Below, piece by piece: positions 9,537 to 20,881 of a DNA stretch of 64,000 nucleotides (position 1 is its first letter; every line of letters starts with the position of its first letter). This DNA comes from Serinus canaria (Eukaryota > Chordata > Aves > Passeriformes > Fringillidae): NCBI RefSeq assembly GCF_022539315.1, contig NC_066323.1:9165219-9229218 (forward strand), read 5' to 3'. A program made the translations under genes and the position numbers. A model generated the notes under the pieces. The model saw only the letters and a list, made by a program, of their open reading frames with translations. It made no database searches and was not told where the DNA came from.

Positions 9537-12500
9537 ATGGTGAAGATTACCAAGGTGAGGGTGTGGGGGGGCGCAGCCACTGGGCGGGCAGCGGGTGGAC
9601 GCCGCCATGACGGGGCGGGCGGGTGCGGACGGCGGCGTATCGGGGAGGGAGCCGGGCCGCCTTTTCGCCGCCGTGCGCTCGGGCCGCGCGGAGGCTCCAG
9701 GCCTGCTTTCGGTCGCCGTGAAGATGGCGGCGAGGGGAGGGGCCGCGGGCCCGGAGGCAGCGGATTCAACCCCCCCCCCCCCCCTTGTCCCGCTGTGCTC
9801 CGTGCGCCAGCTGCGGACGGCGGCGCGGGGCGGGAGGAGAGCGGGCGGCGAGGTGGGGGTCCGTGTGTGTGAGGGGCGCGGGTGGGCCCCGCGTGCGAGC
9901 GCGCGCGGGATGGGGGGGGAAGGGGGGGCGGGGCTACGTCACAGTGCGGCCACGTGGGGCGCGGGGACAGCGAGCACGTGGGAGCGCGCGGTGCTCCCGG
10001 AGCGCCCCCCGGGAAGGCCCCGCACACCGGCGGGCGCGACCCCGCAGCCCCCGGGTGGCGCCGCGGGGGCCGGAGGGCGGCCACGTGGTGGGGACAATTG
10101 CCCGCCGGAGCGAGCGCTCGCAGGCAACCCGGGTGAGCACGGGAGCTAAACGTGCTGCTCCCGCTCTCTTTCAGACCCCGAAGAATCAGATAAAACAGAA
10201 AAAAATGGCTCCTCCCCCGAAAAAGTTCGAGGAAAGTGAGGAAGAGGAGTCCTCTGACCTAGAGGAGAGCAGCGGAGAAGAGGTAATTGATCTAGAGATA
10301 GAGTCAAAAGGATGTACGTGTTACAGAAGTGTCGTGAGGGTTGTGGGTTACACTGTAACAGGGTATCAATAAACTGTCGGTGTTCTTCACTAAACTGTGT
10401 CTAAAGAATGAACTAGATTTTTTAAGACTAAAGTAGTGTGGGGGAAAATAGCTCAACTGCTAAGTACTTCCAGGCTTTTGGAAGTACTGCTGGGGTCTTA
10501 AAGCTGTCCTAAAGCTGATAAGCAAGTGGGTACCTAATTACCCTAGTAATAAGCAGTATGACATTTGTCACATGTGGTTAATGTGCAAGTGTAAAAATTC
10601 CAAGATGCTGAATCCTAATAATACACCACTGGTCTTGGTTCAGGACCAGGGAATTTAGAGATGCTTTGATGTTCCTTAAGTAGGCTCCTGAAAGCATGAA
10701 AAAGCTGAGTTTAAACTTTATTGATTCATCAGGGTGGGCATTTGAGGTAACTTAAAAGAAACTGTCAGAAGGATATTCTTTAGATTTCACTTGCTGTATA
10801 TTTGTCTCATAGTGAAGTAATGGTAGATTAAACAGGCCAGCATGAGTCTTACACTAATGTGTCTTTCAGATGATCCCCCAGAAGAAACCACAAAAAGTTG
10901 CTGTTACCCCAGCCAAGAAGGCTGCAACTCCTGCAAAAAAAATTGCTACTCCGGCGAAAAAGGCAGTTACACCTGCAAAGAAGGTTGTGGCTACTCCACA
11001 GCCCAAAAAGGCTGTTGCTCCAACTCCTAAAAAGGTTGCTGTCCTAACCAAAGGAGCAAAAAATGGAAAGAATGCCAAGAAGGAGGAAAGTGAAGAAGAA
11101 GATGATGAAGATGATGACGAAGATGATGAGGAGGAGGATGAGGATGAAGAAGATTCTGGTAAGTTACCTTTGAAATATGCATTGACTTAAGGTGGTTCAA
11201 TCAAGTCATTAAATGTTGAGTACACGTTTAAAGAGGGGTTATGAAAGAGAGGTGGGCAGTGGGTGAAGTATGGAGGAGAGCTTGGGCTGCAACTGCCTTA
11301 CACGCAGCCTGTAAAACATCTCATAGTTTCTTGAGTGATCTTTCCTGAGCCTTTAGACAAAAGTTTGGGAAGCTCTAAGTACTTTTTACCTATACCACTT
11401 ATTCATTGAATCTTAGTAGTAAAGACTTGTACTCTTGGTGCAGATGAGGAAGAGGAACCCCCAATGCCTGTGAAACCTGCAGCCAAAAAGCCTGCAGCAG
11501 TACCAGCCAAAAAGCCTGCAGCTGTGCCAGCAAAGCAAGAATCTGAGGAGGAGGATGAGGATGAAGAGGATGAGGAGGACGATGAAGAAGAGGATGGTAT
11601 AAGATGTTTAATATTAAACACTTAGAGGGACCTGGGGGAGGGAGGTAATTTAAACAATTGCAGCGTGTGCTCAGCTGGTTTTAGCTGGTTGCTGTTCATG
11701 TTGCTGAATAGGTGTTAATTTCCCTATTGTCAGTAAAACCTCTTACTGTTGGTGACCAGGTTTTGGGTTTTTTAATGCAGTAAAACTCAATGGAGAGACA
11801 TCTTTTTTAAAAATTAAGTGTATTAAACTTTTTTTCCTGAGAACATACAAATTTCAGGAGGCATGAGAAACATTTTGCTAAACAGCATTTTGTTTCCTTA
11901 GTTTCAAGAGGTGCTTAATGTGGAACTGTATAAATACTGTGCGCATCATGTTTCAGAGTCTGAAGATGAAGCCATGGACACAGCCCCTGTTCCAGTGAAG
12001 AAAACCACTCCAGCCAAGGCTACACCAGTGAAAGCCAAGGCAGTAGAATCTGAAGATGAGGAAGATGAGGAGGAGGATGACGATGAGGATGATGATGAAG
12101 AGGAGGAGGATGAAGAGGATGCCGAGGAGGAAAGTGAAGATGAAAGTGAGTTGAAGTTTAAAATCTTAACACTGCTGAGTAACTGGAGGTCTTCTGTATG
12201 ACTGGTGTAAAGATTTATGCTCCTGTGTTGATTCAGTTTAGGAAAAGTTCTGTATCTTTCAGTGTTGTTTTGTTTTCTGGCACAGAACCTGTCAAGGAAG
12301 CCCCTGGAAAGAGGAAGAAAGAAATGACCAATAAAAGTGCACCAGAGCCCAAGAAAAAGAAAACAGATGGTAAGTGGTGTGGGATCATCAAATGATATGT
12401 GTTTAATAGACTGTGGTTGGACTCTGTTGCATGAGGAATGTAACTGTGAAGGTCCAGGATGTCAGGGGTGCGGTTTCCCAGCACAAATGATGATTATGAG

Positions 12501-15500
12501 GGACTTAATACTGAAATATGATGTCACTTTTGAGCAAAAACTGATGTGCTAAAGCTGTCTGGACTCTGGCTGCCAGTTTTAAAAGCTGCCTTAAAAAAAA
12601 ACCCCACTTTACTATCTTTTCATTTAAAGGGCCTGCATCAGCTTTCTCTGTATTTGTTGGAAATTTGGTCTGCAGCAAGGACTTTGAGGAGCTGAAGACT
12701 GGCCTCCGAGAATTCTTTGGGAAGAAGAATATTGAAGTTGTAGATGTCAGAATCGGTGCTTCCAAGTGAGTTCATCAGTAGAATTTTGCTGCTAATTTTC
12801 TTTTATTAGGCACAAATTTGTTCAGAGGGGTCCAAGTGTGTTGGTACTGGTGCTGGTTCCCCTCAAGATGCTGGGGTGGTAATGGTGAGGGTTTAACTTT
12901 GCCTGGAACTTGACCATCCAGGACTTCATTGGTATTAGGTTTGTGTTTATGGTCTCTGCTGCCAGAGATGGATCAGAGACCTCAAGGATGCTGTTCTTTC
13001 AGGCGGTTCGGCTATGTGGACTTCTCATCTGCTGAGGATCTGGATAAAGCTCTCCAGATGAATGGAAAGAAGTTAATGGGTTTGGAAGTCAAACTGGAAA
13101 AAGCAAAGAGCAAGGAAGCTATGAAAGAAGACAAGAAAGGTATGGCCCAGTTAAGAGTTTCTAAAATGTCTACATACAGATTTGCAAATATTCCAGTCTC
13201 AGCTTGTATAAGTGATACCAAGAAATAGTGCATATTGGGAGGGCTGAGGAAAAAATACGTTTATTTCTGAAATTTTAGGACCTGTTTTTTGAACTTGATG
13301 CCCTTAAGAGAAGCACAGTAGTTTCATTAACTTTTGTTGCTTTTGCAGCTTCTGAAAATGTGAATGCTTGCTGTTAATTTCTGCTGGATCAACTTGCTGA
13401 GTCTCACTGAACTGGCGGGGTAAATGAGGAGGGATTTTTAGCTGATAACCTGAAAGTAACTTGTCTTTGCAGAGAGAGATGCCAGAACACTGTTTTTGAA
13501 GAACCTGCCCTACCGCATAACTGAGGATAACATCAGGGAGGTGTTTGAAAACGCATTGGAAGTCCGGATAGTGATGAACAAGGACGGGAGCAGCAAAGGG
13601 TGGGTAGCTGAGAGGACTGATGTGTGTTTGCTGTTCCTTTAGCCCTTGCCATGTTCTGATAAGTTTATGTGTTCTTTGGCTATCTTAAGGAACCTGCTCC
13701 ATTAGTTGTCCTACTTTTTGCAACATTTTTCTTTTACATCTTTCCCCCCTCATTAGCAAACTTTGTTGTTCCTGGAAGGAGGCATTTGCTTACATTCTTT
13801 CCTGTGTTGTAGGATGGCCTACATTGAATTTAAAACAGAAGCTGAGGCAAACAAAGCTCTGGAGGAAAAGCAGGGCACAGAAATCGAGGGTCGTGCTGTG
13901 GTCATTGACTTCACTGGTGAGAAGAGCCAGCAAGAACATCAGAAAGGTACTTTCCATACTGGTAACATGCATACAGATGGCATTCAGGATTCATTTCCAC
14001 TTGCTTCAGAAGTTCCTGGGGGTAATGCCAACTTAAAATACTGCAAGAAGATTAGGATACCAGATCTTTTGCCTGACTTGTGCTCTGCATCCTATGCACT
14101 TTGTCTCTACTGTGTGTTTCAGTCAAGGGGGGGTGACTGGTCTTGGTGAATAAAACAAGATTGCATTTTGCTTTGTGCCTTACCTTGAGGTGAGGAAAGG
14201 GCAACAAGTATTCTTAACTCCTTTACAGAGTCTGGTAGCTAGAGAATGAGAGCTCTCCCTCTCCAAACCTGCACTTAACAGCACTGACTTTTCCCCATAG
14301 GTGAGTCGAAGACCCTGATTGTCAACAACCTTTCATATTCTGCTACAGAAGTGACTCTTCAAGAAGTGTTTAAGAAAGCTTCTTCCATCAAGGTGCCACA
14401 GAACAACCAGGGCAGGCCTAAAGGGTAGGTTGTGCCTTTTTACTTTACCCCCAGACTGGCATTGCATGTCTTTCCTCCAAGGTATCCCTTCTTGTTCCCA
14501 GGCTGACTGGAATCTTCCTCTCCACACAGGTATGCATTTGTAGATTTTGCCACAACTGAGGATGCCAGAGAGGCATTAAATTCCTATAACAACACAGAGA
14601 TTGAAGGCAGAACAATCAGACTGGAATTCAGTGCGCAGAAAGGGAACACGAATGCACGAGGCGGTGGAGGATTCAGTCGTAAGTGTTTCATGTTCAATCT
14701 CCAGCTGTGGCAGGAGAGCACCATCCAGGCAAACCTGGGGCTGCTTTTAAAAAAATCAAGCATGCCAAACAAACATTGTAAACAAGCGTGCTGGATATGA
14801 TGACTGATTATCTGAAATGATTGCTGATGAAACTGTTGTCAAATTCCTCTAGATAGTCAAGTGCTGATCCAGCAGTGTCTGTACAGTTAGTTATTATGGT
14901 TGTTGATAAGGTGCAAGCATCTATTTTAGAAAAAGGAGTGGGGCAAACTTAATTTGGCAGTATCAGGTTGGCTGATGGAAATCCTTTGATGTCAGGCTCT
15001 AACTGCAGTCTTGGAAAAGTTTCCATGGATTCCAGGTGCTTGAACTGTTCCTTGAAAACTCCCTTTATTCCTGAGAGCTGTTCTGGGAGCCAGTAATGCA
15101 AGCTGGATGTGATATTATGAAGCTGAAGGTTGCCTTGTTCAGGCTGAATGACTTCTGAATGTGCTCCCTTTTCACAGAGCAAAGCAAAACATTGTTTGTC
15201 AGAGGCCTTTCTGAGGACACCACAGAGGAGACATTAAGAGAATCGTTTGAAGGCTCAATAAGCGCAAGAATAGTCACAGACAGAGACACTGGATCATCTA
15301 AAGGGTGGGTTAAACATCACCTGGGCTGGGTCCAGGTGCTACAGAGCACCTCACTTCAGCTGATCTCTGTAATGCAAGGTGTTTCTCACGCTCATGTGGG
15401 TGGTTCTATGCTGGTAAATGGGGTGGGAGCAGAGAACACACAGCTTTGGGTCCACTGGTGGAGGGCAGCACATGCTCACTTCTCACCTCTTCTCAATGAG

Positions 15501-16282
15501 CTCCTTCCTGCCAGCAAATCTCCGTGGCAGCTGATGGATTCGCACGAGAAGAAAATTAACTGTACAGTACTGGCAAACTCACAGTGGAGCTCCATCGATT
15601 GTGATTAGCCACTGCTGTCCTACAAGTGACACATCCTGTGGGATGCAGAAGTGCTGGTGTTTGATTCTAAAAGGATTTCTATCTGGAACCTGTAGGTGGT
15701 GCTGCAGCTCGTGAAATGTGACTGACTTGTTCTTGTAACCTGTTTCCTAGGTTTGGGTTTGTGGATTTCAGCTCTGCAGAAGATGCCAAAGCAGCTAAGG
15801 AAGCCATGGAAGATGGAGAGATAGATGGAAACAAAGTGACCCTTGATTTTGCCAAGCCAAAGGGTGACTTCCAGCGTGGTGGTGGATTTGGTGGTCGTGG
15901 AGGCAGAGGAGGTGGCCGAGGAGGAAGAGGTGGATTTGGTGGCAGAGGTGGTGGCAGAGGTGGATTTGGAGGTAAGAGGAAGCAAATGCTGCTGATCGGA
16001 GGGCATGTGCTCCAAAATGAGCCCAAAGCCATCTTGGGGTTATGGAGTAGGGCTACCAGAGAATATTGAATGTGAATTTCTTTTCTGTCCTGTGCCAGAA
16101 TGGGTTTGGAAGGGCAGTAGTATAGATGTATATATTTGTGTGCACTTAATAGAAATATTAAAGTGGTAACTCTGCTTTTTGCAATCATTTTCTTTCTAGG
16201 TAGAGGAGGAGGTGGCTTCCGAGGAGGCAGAGGTGGAGGTGGAGATCACAAGCCGCAAGGGAAGAAGATCAAGTTTGAATAA
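9537..16282 (+). CDS. NCL: Nucleolin, 15 coding exons, 692 aa
   Basis: Nucleolin is an abundant nucleolar RNA-binding protein acting in rDNA transcription, pre-rRNA processing and ribosome assembly. Coding exons: 9537-9554, 10175-10282, 10870-11158, 11444-11596, 11957-12145, 12286-12369, 12630-12765, 13003-13139, 13473-13599, 13813-13946, 14301-14424, 14530-14678, 15178-15304, 15751-15971, 16200-16282. All have GT-AG borders and phases that join without a break; the total is 2079 nt. The N-terminus alternates basic TPAKK repeats (about residues 55-80) with long Asp/Glu tracts. Four RRMs follow, with RNP2/RNP1 at 288-293/327-333, 378-383/414-420, 464-469/500-506 and 555-560/592-598. A Gly/Arg-rich tail (about 638-685) ends in DHKPQGKKIKFE. 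The start is fixed by the Kozak context and by MVK, as in the human protein. The size matches the roughly 694 aa I recall for chicken. Confidence 0.96.
9721..9731 (+). promoter_or_regulatory. YY1-like site in NCL intron 1
   Basis: AAGATGGCGGC is a perfect match to the classic YY1 consensus. It sits about 345 bp downstream of the inferred NCL start, within the CpG island. Downstream YY1 sites are common in ribosomal and housekeeping promoters; function here is inferred. Confidence 0.5.
9951..10087 (+). promoter_or_regulatory. Three E-boxes in NCL intron 1
   Basis: Perfect CACGTG palindromes are at 9951-9956, 9975-9980 and 10082-10087. A CRE-like TACGTCAC lies at 9935-9942. Mammalian NCL is a direct MYC target with E-boxes in its first intron, so this arrangement is probably the avian counterpart. 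The flanking poly-G runs (9912-9933) could also form quadruplexes. Confidence 0.6.
12480..12550 (+). ncRNA. SNORD82: C/D-box snoRNA SNORD82 (U82) in NCL intron 6
   Basis: A 71-nt box C/D snoRNA inside the intron between NCL exons 6 and 7. It has a terminal stem AGCACA / TGTGCT, C box ATGATGA (12487-12493), D' box CTGA (12511-12514), a C'-like ATGATGT and D box CTGA (12541-12544). The segment AGGGACTTAAT (12499-12509) just before D' is complementary to ATTAAGTCCCT of 18S rRNA, fitting the 2'-O-methylation guide role of U82. It is made by exonucleolytic trimming of the debranched NCL intron. Human U82 also sits in an NCL intron. Confidence 0.93.
14791..14872 (+). ncRNA. SNORD20: C/D-box snoRNA SNORD20 (U20) in NCL intron 12
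   Basis: An 82-nt box C/D snoRNA between NCL exons 12 and 13. The terminal stem is CTGGA / TCCAG, the C box ATGATGA is at 14797-14803 and the D box CTGA is at 14864-14867. Immediately before D lies TTCCTCTAGATAGTCAAGT (14844-14862), an unusually long stretch complementary to the highly conserved ACTTGACTATCTAGAGGAA near the 3' end of 18S rRNA. It therefore guides 2'-O-methylation there. Human U20 is likewise encoded in an NCL intron. Confidence 0.96.
15488..15627 (+). ncRNA. SNORA75: H/ACA snoRNA SNORA75 (U23) in NCL intron 13
   Basis: An H/ACA snoRNA of about 140 nt between NCL exons 13 and 14. The first hairpin closes with CTTCTC (15489-15494) and GAGAAG (15546-15551). An H-box ANANNA candidate (AGAAAA, 15550-15555) follows, then a second hairpin. 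The ACA box is at 15622-15624, three nucleotides from the inferred 3' end. The stretch ATGGATTCGCACGAGAAGAA matches what I recall of human U23. H/ACA RNAs guide pseudouridylation of rRNA. The exact 5' end is uncertain by a few bases. Confidence 0.88.
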
Positions 16283-16690
16283 ACTTCCCCTTTCCTTTCC
16301 CTTTTCCTGCTCTCCGAGACTATCTGAAAGGACTCCGGGGGTTTTTATTCTCCTTTGATCTTGGCGGAGCCTTCGGAGGACATTCCAAGAAGCGAAGCAG
16401 TACTGTGAGCCACTTGGAAGATAACATTTTCATTTCAAGGAAGAGAGAGCAAGCCATTTTGACTGCTTGCCTGTTCAAAGGAACTTTTTAAAACAAAGAG
16501 TGATAGATGTGGGAATTTACCCCTTGTCTGTGAGTTGTCTTGAATTTATAATGTTTTACCCATGTACAAAAATTTTTTTTTTCCTATAAACTTCTGTAGC
16601 ATTTTTGCTGTAAAAATGCAGAATGTTTTATCATTTGTGCTTTAGCACCCTGTCTTGGACAGATTAAAGGACCTAAACTGGTTCGTGTTA
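16283..16690 (+). other. NCL: NCL 3' UTR and poly(A) signal
   Basis: The 3' UTR follows the TAA at 16280-16282. The best poly(A) signal is ATTAAA at 16663-16668, with a cleavage site expected some 15-25 nt later. No canonical AATAAA is closer in a fitting position, apart from the overlapping AATAAA at the stop codon itself (16278-16283), which is unlikely to be the signal. Confidence 0.6.
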
Positions 16691-18615
16691 CTTCCGTGCC
16701 ACTAAATGGAGTCAGGCTGTGAGAAACAAGCTGTCTGTAGCCTTCCCTCTTTTGGGTTAAGGTCATTGGTGTCACAGCAGCAGCTTTTGTCCTGTTTTGC
16801 TCCATCAGTATATGCCTGCTGTTAGCAGGAAGTAGGGGAAAGGATTATGATGGCCAAGGTAAGCTCTGTAGCCACAACCTTTTTTTTTTTTTTTTTTTTT
16901 TAACTGAAGATGCTGTGGTGGTGCTTGCTAGCCAATTGCTTTTCTACTTTCTTTTTAAACAAAGTAAATCAGATCTTGTACTAAGGCCTTGCAGTTCAGT
17001 TGCTCTCCTACAAGTATTTTCTCTTGTGCTTTATTTCAAATTATCTCCTCTTGCCCCCAAGTGTGAAGCAAATACATAAGCAGGAGTTTGGGCTGAGTGG
17101 CTGCTTGTTTGTGACCAAACTCAGGCCTGCTGTCCTTCCTCACACAAGGTCAGGCACCAGCTGGGGATGAAGGGCCTCAGTCCTGTGGCAGTGGTCACTG
17201 GCTGCTTTTTCTAGCCAGGCACAGCGTGCTACCCTGCAGTGGCAGCTGTTGAGTACATGGTTTTCCCAGACTGGTGGGTGCAGAAAATAGGCACAGAAAG
17301 CAGGGCTCTGTAGCTGAGCCTTTCTGGGCATGGGGTTCCTTAGTGTGATCTACCCCTGCCCTGCTGAAAGATCCTGCCCTGGCATTTGCCCCATGCCACC
17401 TCTGGCCGTGGTCAGACTGTTCCACCTTCCTGGCACACGGCCAATGCTGGGACCTTCCCTGCCCTGCTCAGGCTCTGCAGCCGCTGATGCTGCTTTGGTC
17501 ATTTCTCCCTGGCTTTCCAACATCGAGCCTTGCCGAAGGCCATTCCCTGTGCCCCAAACTAGACCAGTGGTGTCTGGGGTCGTTTCAGCTGGAGAGCTGT
17601 GCGGTTTGTGTGCCGTGTGTCAGCGCCCCCGGCCCTTCGCCATCGGCCATTTTGGAGCCGCACGCGAGGCCCGGCGGCAAATGGAGGGGCGGGCGCGGCC
17701 GCCAGGGGGCAGCACCCGCCCGCGCTCAGCGTCCTTCGCGCCCTGCGCGAGGGGCAGCTCCTGAGGGCACTGCCGGGGAGCCCCGGCCGGAGCCGCCTCC
17801 ACACCGCTCCGGAGCCCTGCTCCCACTGCCGGACACGTGGCACGCAGTGGCATGTGACAGCGTGGGGTCACACTGGAGAGGCAATGGGCGGGCGTATCCA
17901 TGAGCAGATCGACTGAGCACTTGCGTTTTGTCCATGTGTATGAAATTTTTGGTGCCCTGGGGAAGCCAGCCCCAGTGACAGATGGCCCAGCCTGCCAAAT
18001 AGTGTGTTCTGGTCCCCTTTGCTGACCTCTGCTCCCCAGCACCAGGAGTGTCCAAGCTGGGTGCCAGCCCTGGAAACAGCCCCTCAGTGCCTAAATGCCA
18101 AGGGCAGACCCACCGGTTTCCTGTGGCTTTTCTCCTGTGGCTTTCCTCCTCTTCACCCCAGCCAGGTTCAAACCTCATGACCAGGGGCTGTGTTACCCCA
18201 TGGTGCTGCTTTGGCCTGTGGAAGTGAGCAAGGCCCTGCTGTGGGGACAGTAGCAGGGACAGGAGGTGCCCATCTCCTGCACTAGGAGAGAGTGCTCAAG
18301 AAAACCAGTGAGTTTCCAGCCCTGCTGAAGTGGCTTTTGCCACAGAGGTTGACATGAGAAGCTCCTCCCTGCAGGTCACCAGGAGGACCTGAAGTAGTTT
18401 AGTTTGAGATGAAAGAGGAAGTGTGCATGACAGAGAGAAAATACCCACCAGCCTGGTTACTGTGCCCGGCTCCACAAGGAAGCTGTGCCAAACTGGAACA
18501 GGGCAGTTCAGTCCCCAGATGCCCATTCCAAGGAGTTACCTTTGTCACTGTAGTAGTGACAAAGTGTAGCCAGGTTTTTGTTCTCAGCAGAAACTCACTA
18601 GTAATGACATGAGAT
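16691..18615. other. Intergenic gap between NCL and B3GNT7
   Basis: The 3' ends of NCL (+) and B3GNT7 (-) face each other across this gap of about 1.9 kb. It holds a 22-nt poly-T run (16880-16901) and a GC-rich block at 17.6-17.85 kb with a CTCF-like motif. No gene is visible; the open frames at 17.3-18.2 kb follow the GC-rich block and show no domain. Confidence 0.7.
17645..17715. promoter_or_regulatory. CTCF-like motif beside YY1-like site
   Basis: CCGCCAGGGGGCAGCA at 17699-17714 matches the CTCF core consensus closely. About 50 bp upstream, GGCCATTTTGG at 17645-17655 resembles a YY1 or REX1 site on the opposite strand. Both lie in a short CpG-rich block between two convergent genes, a typical place for an insulator. 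Binding is inferred from the motifs only. Confidence 0.55.
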
Positions 18616-18619
18616 GAAG

Positions 18620-20881
18620 GCTTGTAGGATTTTTTTATTCTTTTAACCTTTATTTAGAAACTAGAATATTCACCGAACTCTACAAGGTTTCTCTGTACAG
18701 GTCCCACCAGGTGAAGAACAACACTGAGAGATGTCTGCACACAGCCCTGGCTCACCGTACACATTGCTACAGAGAGTGAGAGCTGACCCTGCATCCAGGA
18801 AAAATGTACAGCCTAAAGTACTGTACCTGACATAAATTTTGGAGGTATCAATTTGGAAAGTGTTTCTGAACTCACTCCTGTTGGAAGGAGGGAGGGGAAG
18901 GGAAAAGGAAAGAGTTGTGTGCTGCCTAAGCCCAGTGGGTACCAAAAATGCCCTCAGGACTCTGCCCTGCAGCTTCAGAGACCTGGTGCATTGTACATCC
19001 AGTTTCACAGTATCACCACCAGCTGAGTCCTGGGCAGCACTGGCTCTTTCACTTTTTTCTCTTCAAATCTGCATCTCATCTGAACAGGGACATTTTAAGA
19101 GTGGTGTGGCTTGGAGTGTGGGTCCCCTTTTTGACTGGTTTATGCTCTTTTTTATTTGTTTTCTAACCTGGGAAATGTACTTAGAATAAATGAAACAGGC
19201 CTGTTTCCAAAATACATTAAGAAAATAAGAGAAAGGGGAAAAAAAAAAAGGCACTGCACAGGGGGACCTTTGAGGTAGTAATTTTTTTTTTCCTTTCAAT
19301 GTCTGGCACCAGAGAGGGAGAGAGAGTAAGGGCACCTGTGCCCATGTTTCGTTCTGCGTGGTCAGGGCCATGGATGTGGCTGTGTGTGTCCACCTTTGCA
19401 GGGACATCTGGGCATGCCAGCCCTACACACAGGGACATCTGTGTGTGTAGAGCCTGTGCCTGGGAGCACGTGTGTGAGCATGTGTGGCTTTGCACATTCC
19501 TGTGGCCTTTGCTCATGCCTGCAGTCAGGGGCTGGAGAGTCTGTGGCCCTTGTGTGGCCACATGTCTCTCTGTTGGATGGTTCCACCAAAGCAACCAGCC
19601 CAGGGCTCCCCTCTAGAGCTCATGGCCCTTTCAGCCGGAAGAAAAAAGGCCATGTCTGGTGACACCAATTCCTGTCATGCTCCTGCATCTCAGCCTGTAG
19701 AATAAATACTGCAACAACCCTGAGAAGAACAGATGTGTGAAACACCATCTGTTCTTCACTTTGTCCTCTTGGACCCTGCTTCTCATGCCAGAGCAGGACC
19801 AATGTCTCCAACCTACCCTGGAGCATCACACTAGCTGACAAACCAGGGCTGAACCTGAAGCAGCCACACACAGACCCTTTGGGGCTGTTGTCCCCCTGCA
19901 AGGCAAAGCCATTAAGACAGCTGTGCAGCACAGAGAGGGTCTCCCCACAGCACCCCCTGGGGATACCCAGGAAGTTGGATCCCAGAACTCACAAATCCCT
20001 GGGGTACTCCATGGGGGGCCACCACTTTTCTCCTCCTCTTCCTTGGCCACAGGCAAGGGCAGCTGGCCTAGTCTCTTTCCTGACAGGAGGAACAAATCCC
20101 TGAGGAATTTCAGCTGGGTGCATTCCTCTGAGGACACATGCAGTAAGGCTGCAGAGGGGCTGGAGAGCCAGGCACAGCCCAGGCTGGTGCTGGGAGCCAC
20201 CATTGCCTGGGTCCCTCTGACAGGGACAAGCACTCCAGTTCCCCAGCTGCCAGGCTGAAACCCTGATGGGAACTCAGGACTGTTGAGGGCCAGCCTCAGA
20301 GAAGAGCCCCTTTCCCCAGCTGCATATGGGGACACAGAGGACTTTGGTGGGGGTGAACACAATGCACACCAGGTCAATGTTACCAAGACCTTACACAGAG
20401 GAGAAATTTGAGATAACAAATAAAATCCCATGAGTTTTGAGTCAGGAGGGGTCAATGCACTTCTTATTAGCTGAACTCCCTTGGAGCAGCTTCCCTGGAT
20501 AGCCAGACCCTGAACATCTCCAAAAAATGTCAGTGCCACATCCCTCCCTGCCTCCCTCCACTTCTCCACTCATCATGCTGCTGTGGAAGAGGTACCTAAA
20601 GCAGAGCACAAACCTCTTTCCCTCTCTCCATTTGTGCTAGACTTGTCACGTTTTGTTGGTTTTTTTCTCTTTTTCAGCAACCCCCAACCCAGCTGGAGAT
20701 ATGTGAACCAAAATACAGTACAGGAACAAACCCTGCCCGTGAGCACAGTGTCCCTGCCCTCCTCACCCTGGAGGGCAGTGCCCCTGAAGGATCTGTGTGC
20801 CACCAGCGGAGGCTCACCCCACCCCAGAGCAGGGATCACTTGTCCCAGCTCCTGCAGTCCCAGCTCTCGAGAGAGACTGAG
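18620..20881 (-). other. B3GNT7: B3GNT7 3' UTR (inferred)
   Basis: On the minus strand, paired AATAAA signals occur at 18634-18639 and 18649-18654, about 2.2 kb beyond the B3GNT7 stop. Another at about 19.15 kb could be used earlier. No gene is seen in between, so I read the interval as 3' UTR. The extent is inferred from these signals alone. Confidence 0.5.

Noticed and set aside
8760..10084. Long minus-strand frames (282 and 331 codons) and overlapping plus-strand frames over the NCL promoter
   Set aside because: They arise from high GC content, which depletes stop codons. They are Ala/Pro/Arg/Gly-rich in every frame and overlap the CpG island, E-boxes and NCL exon 1.
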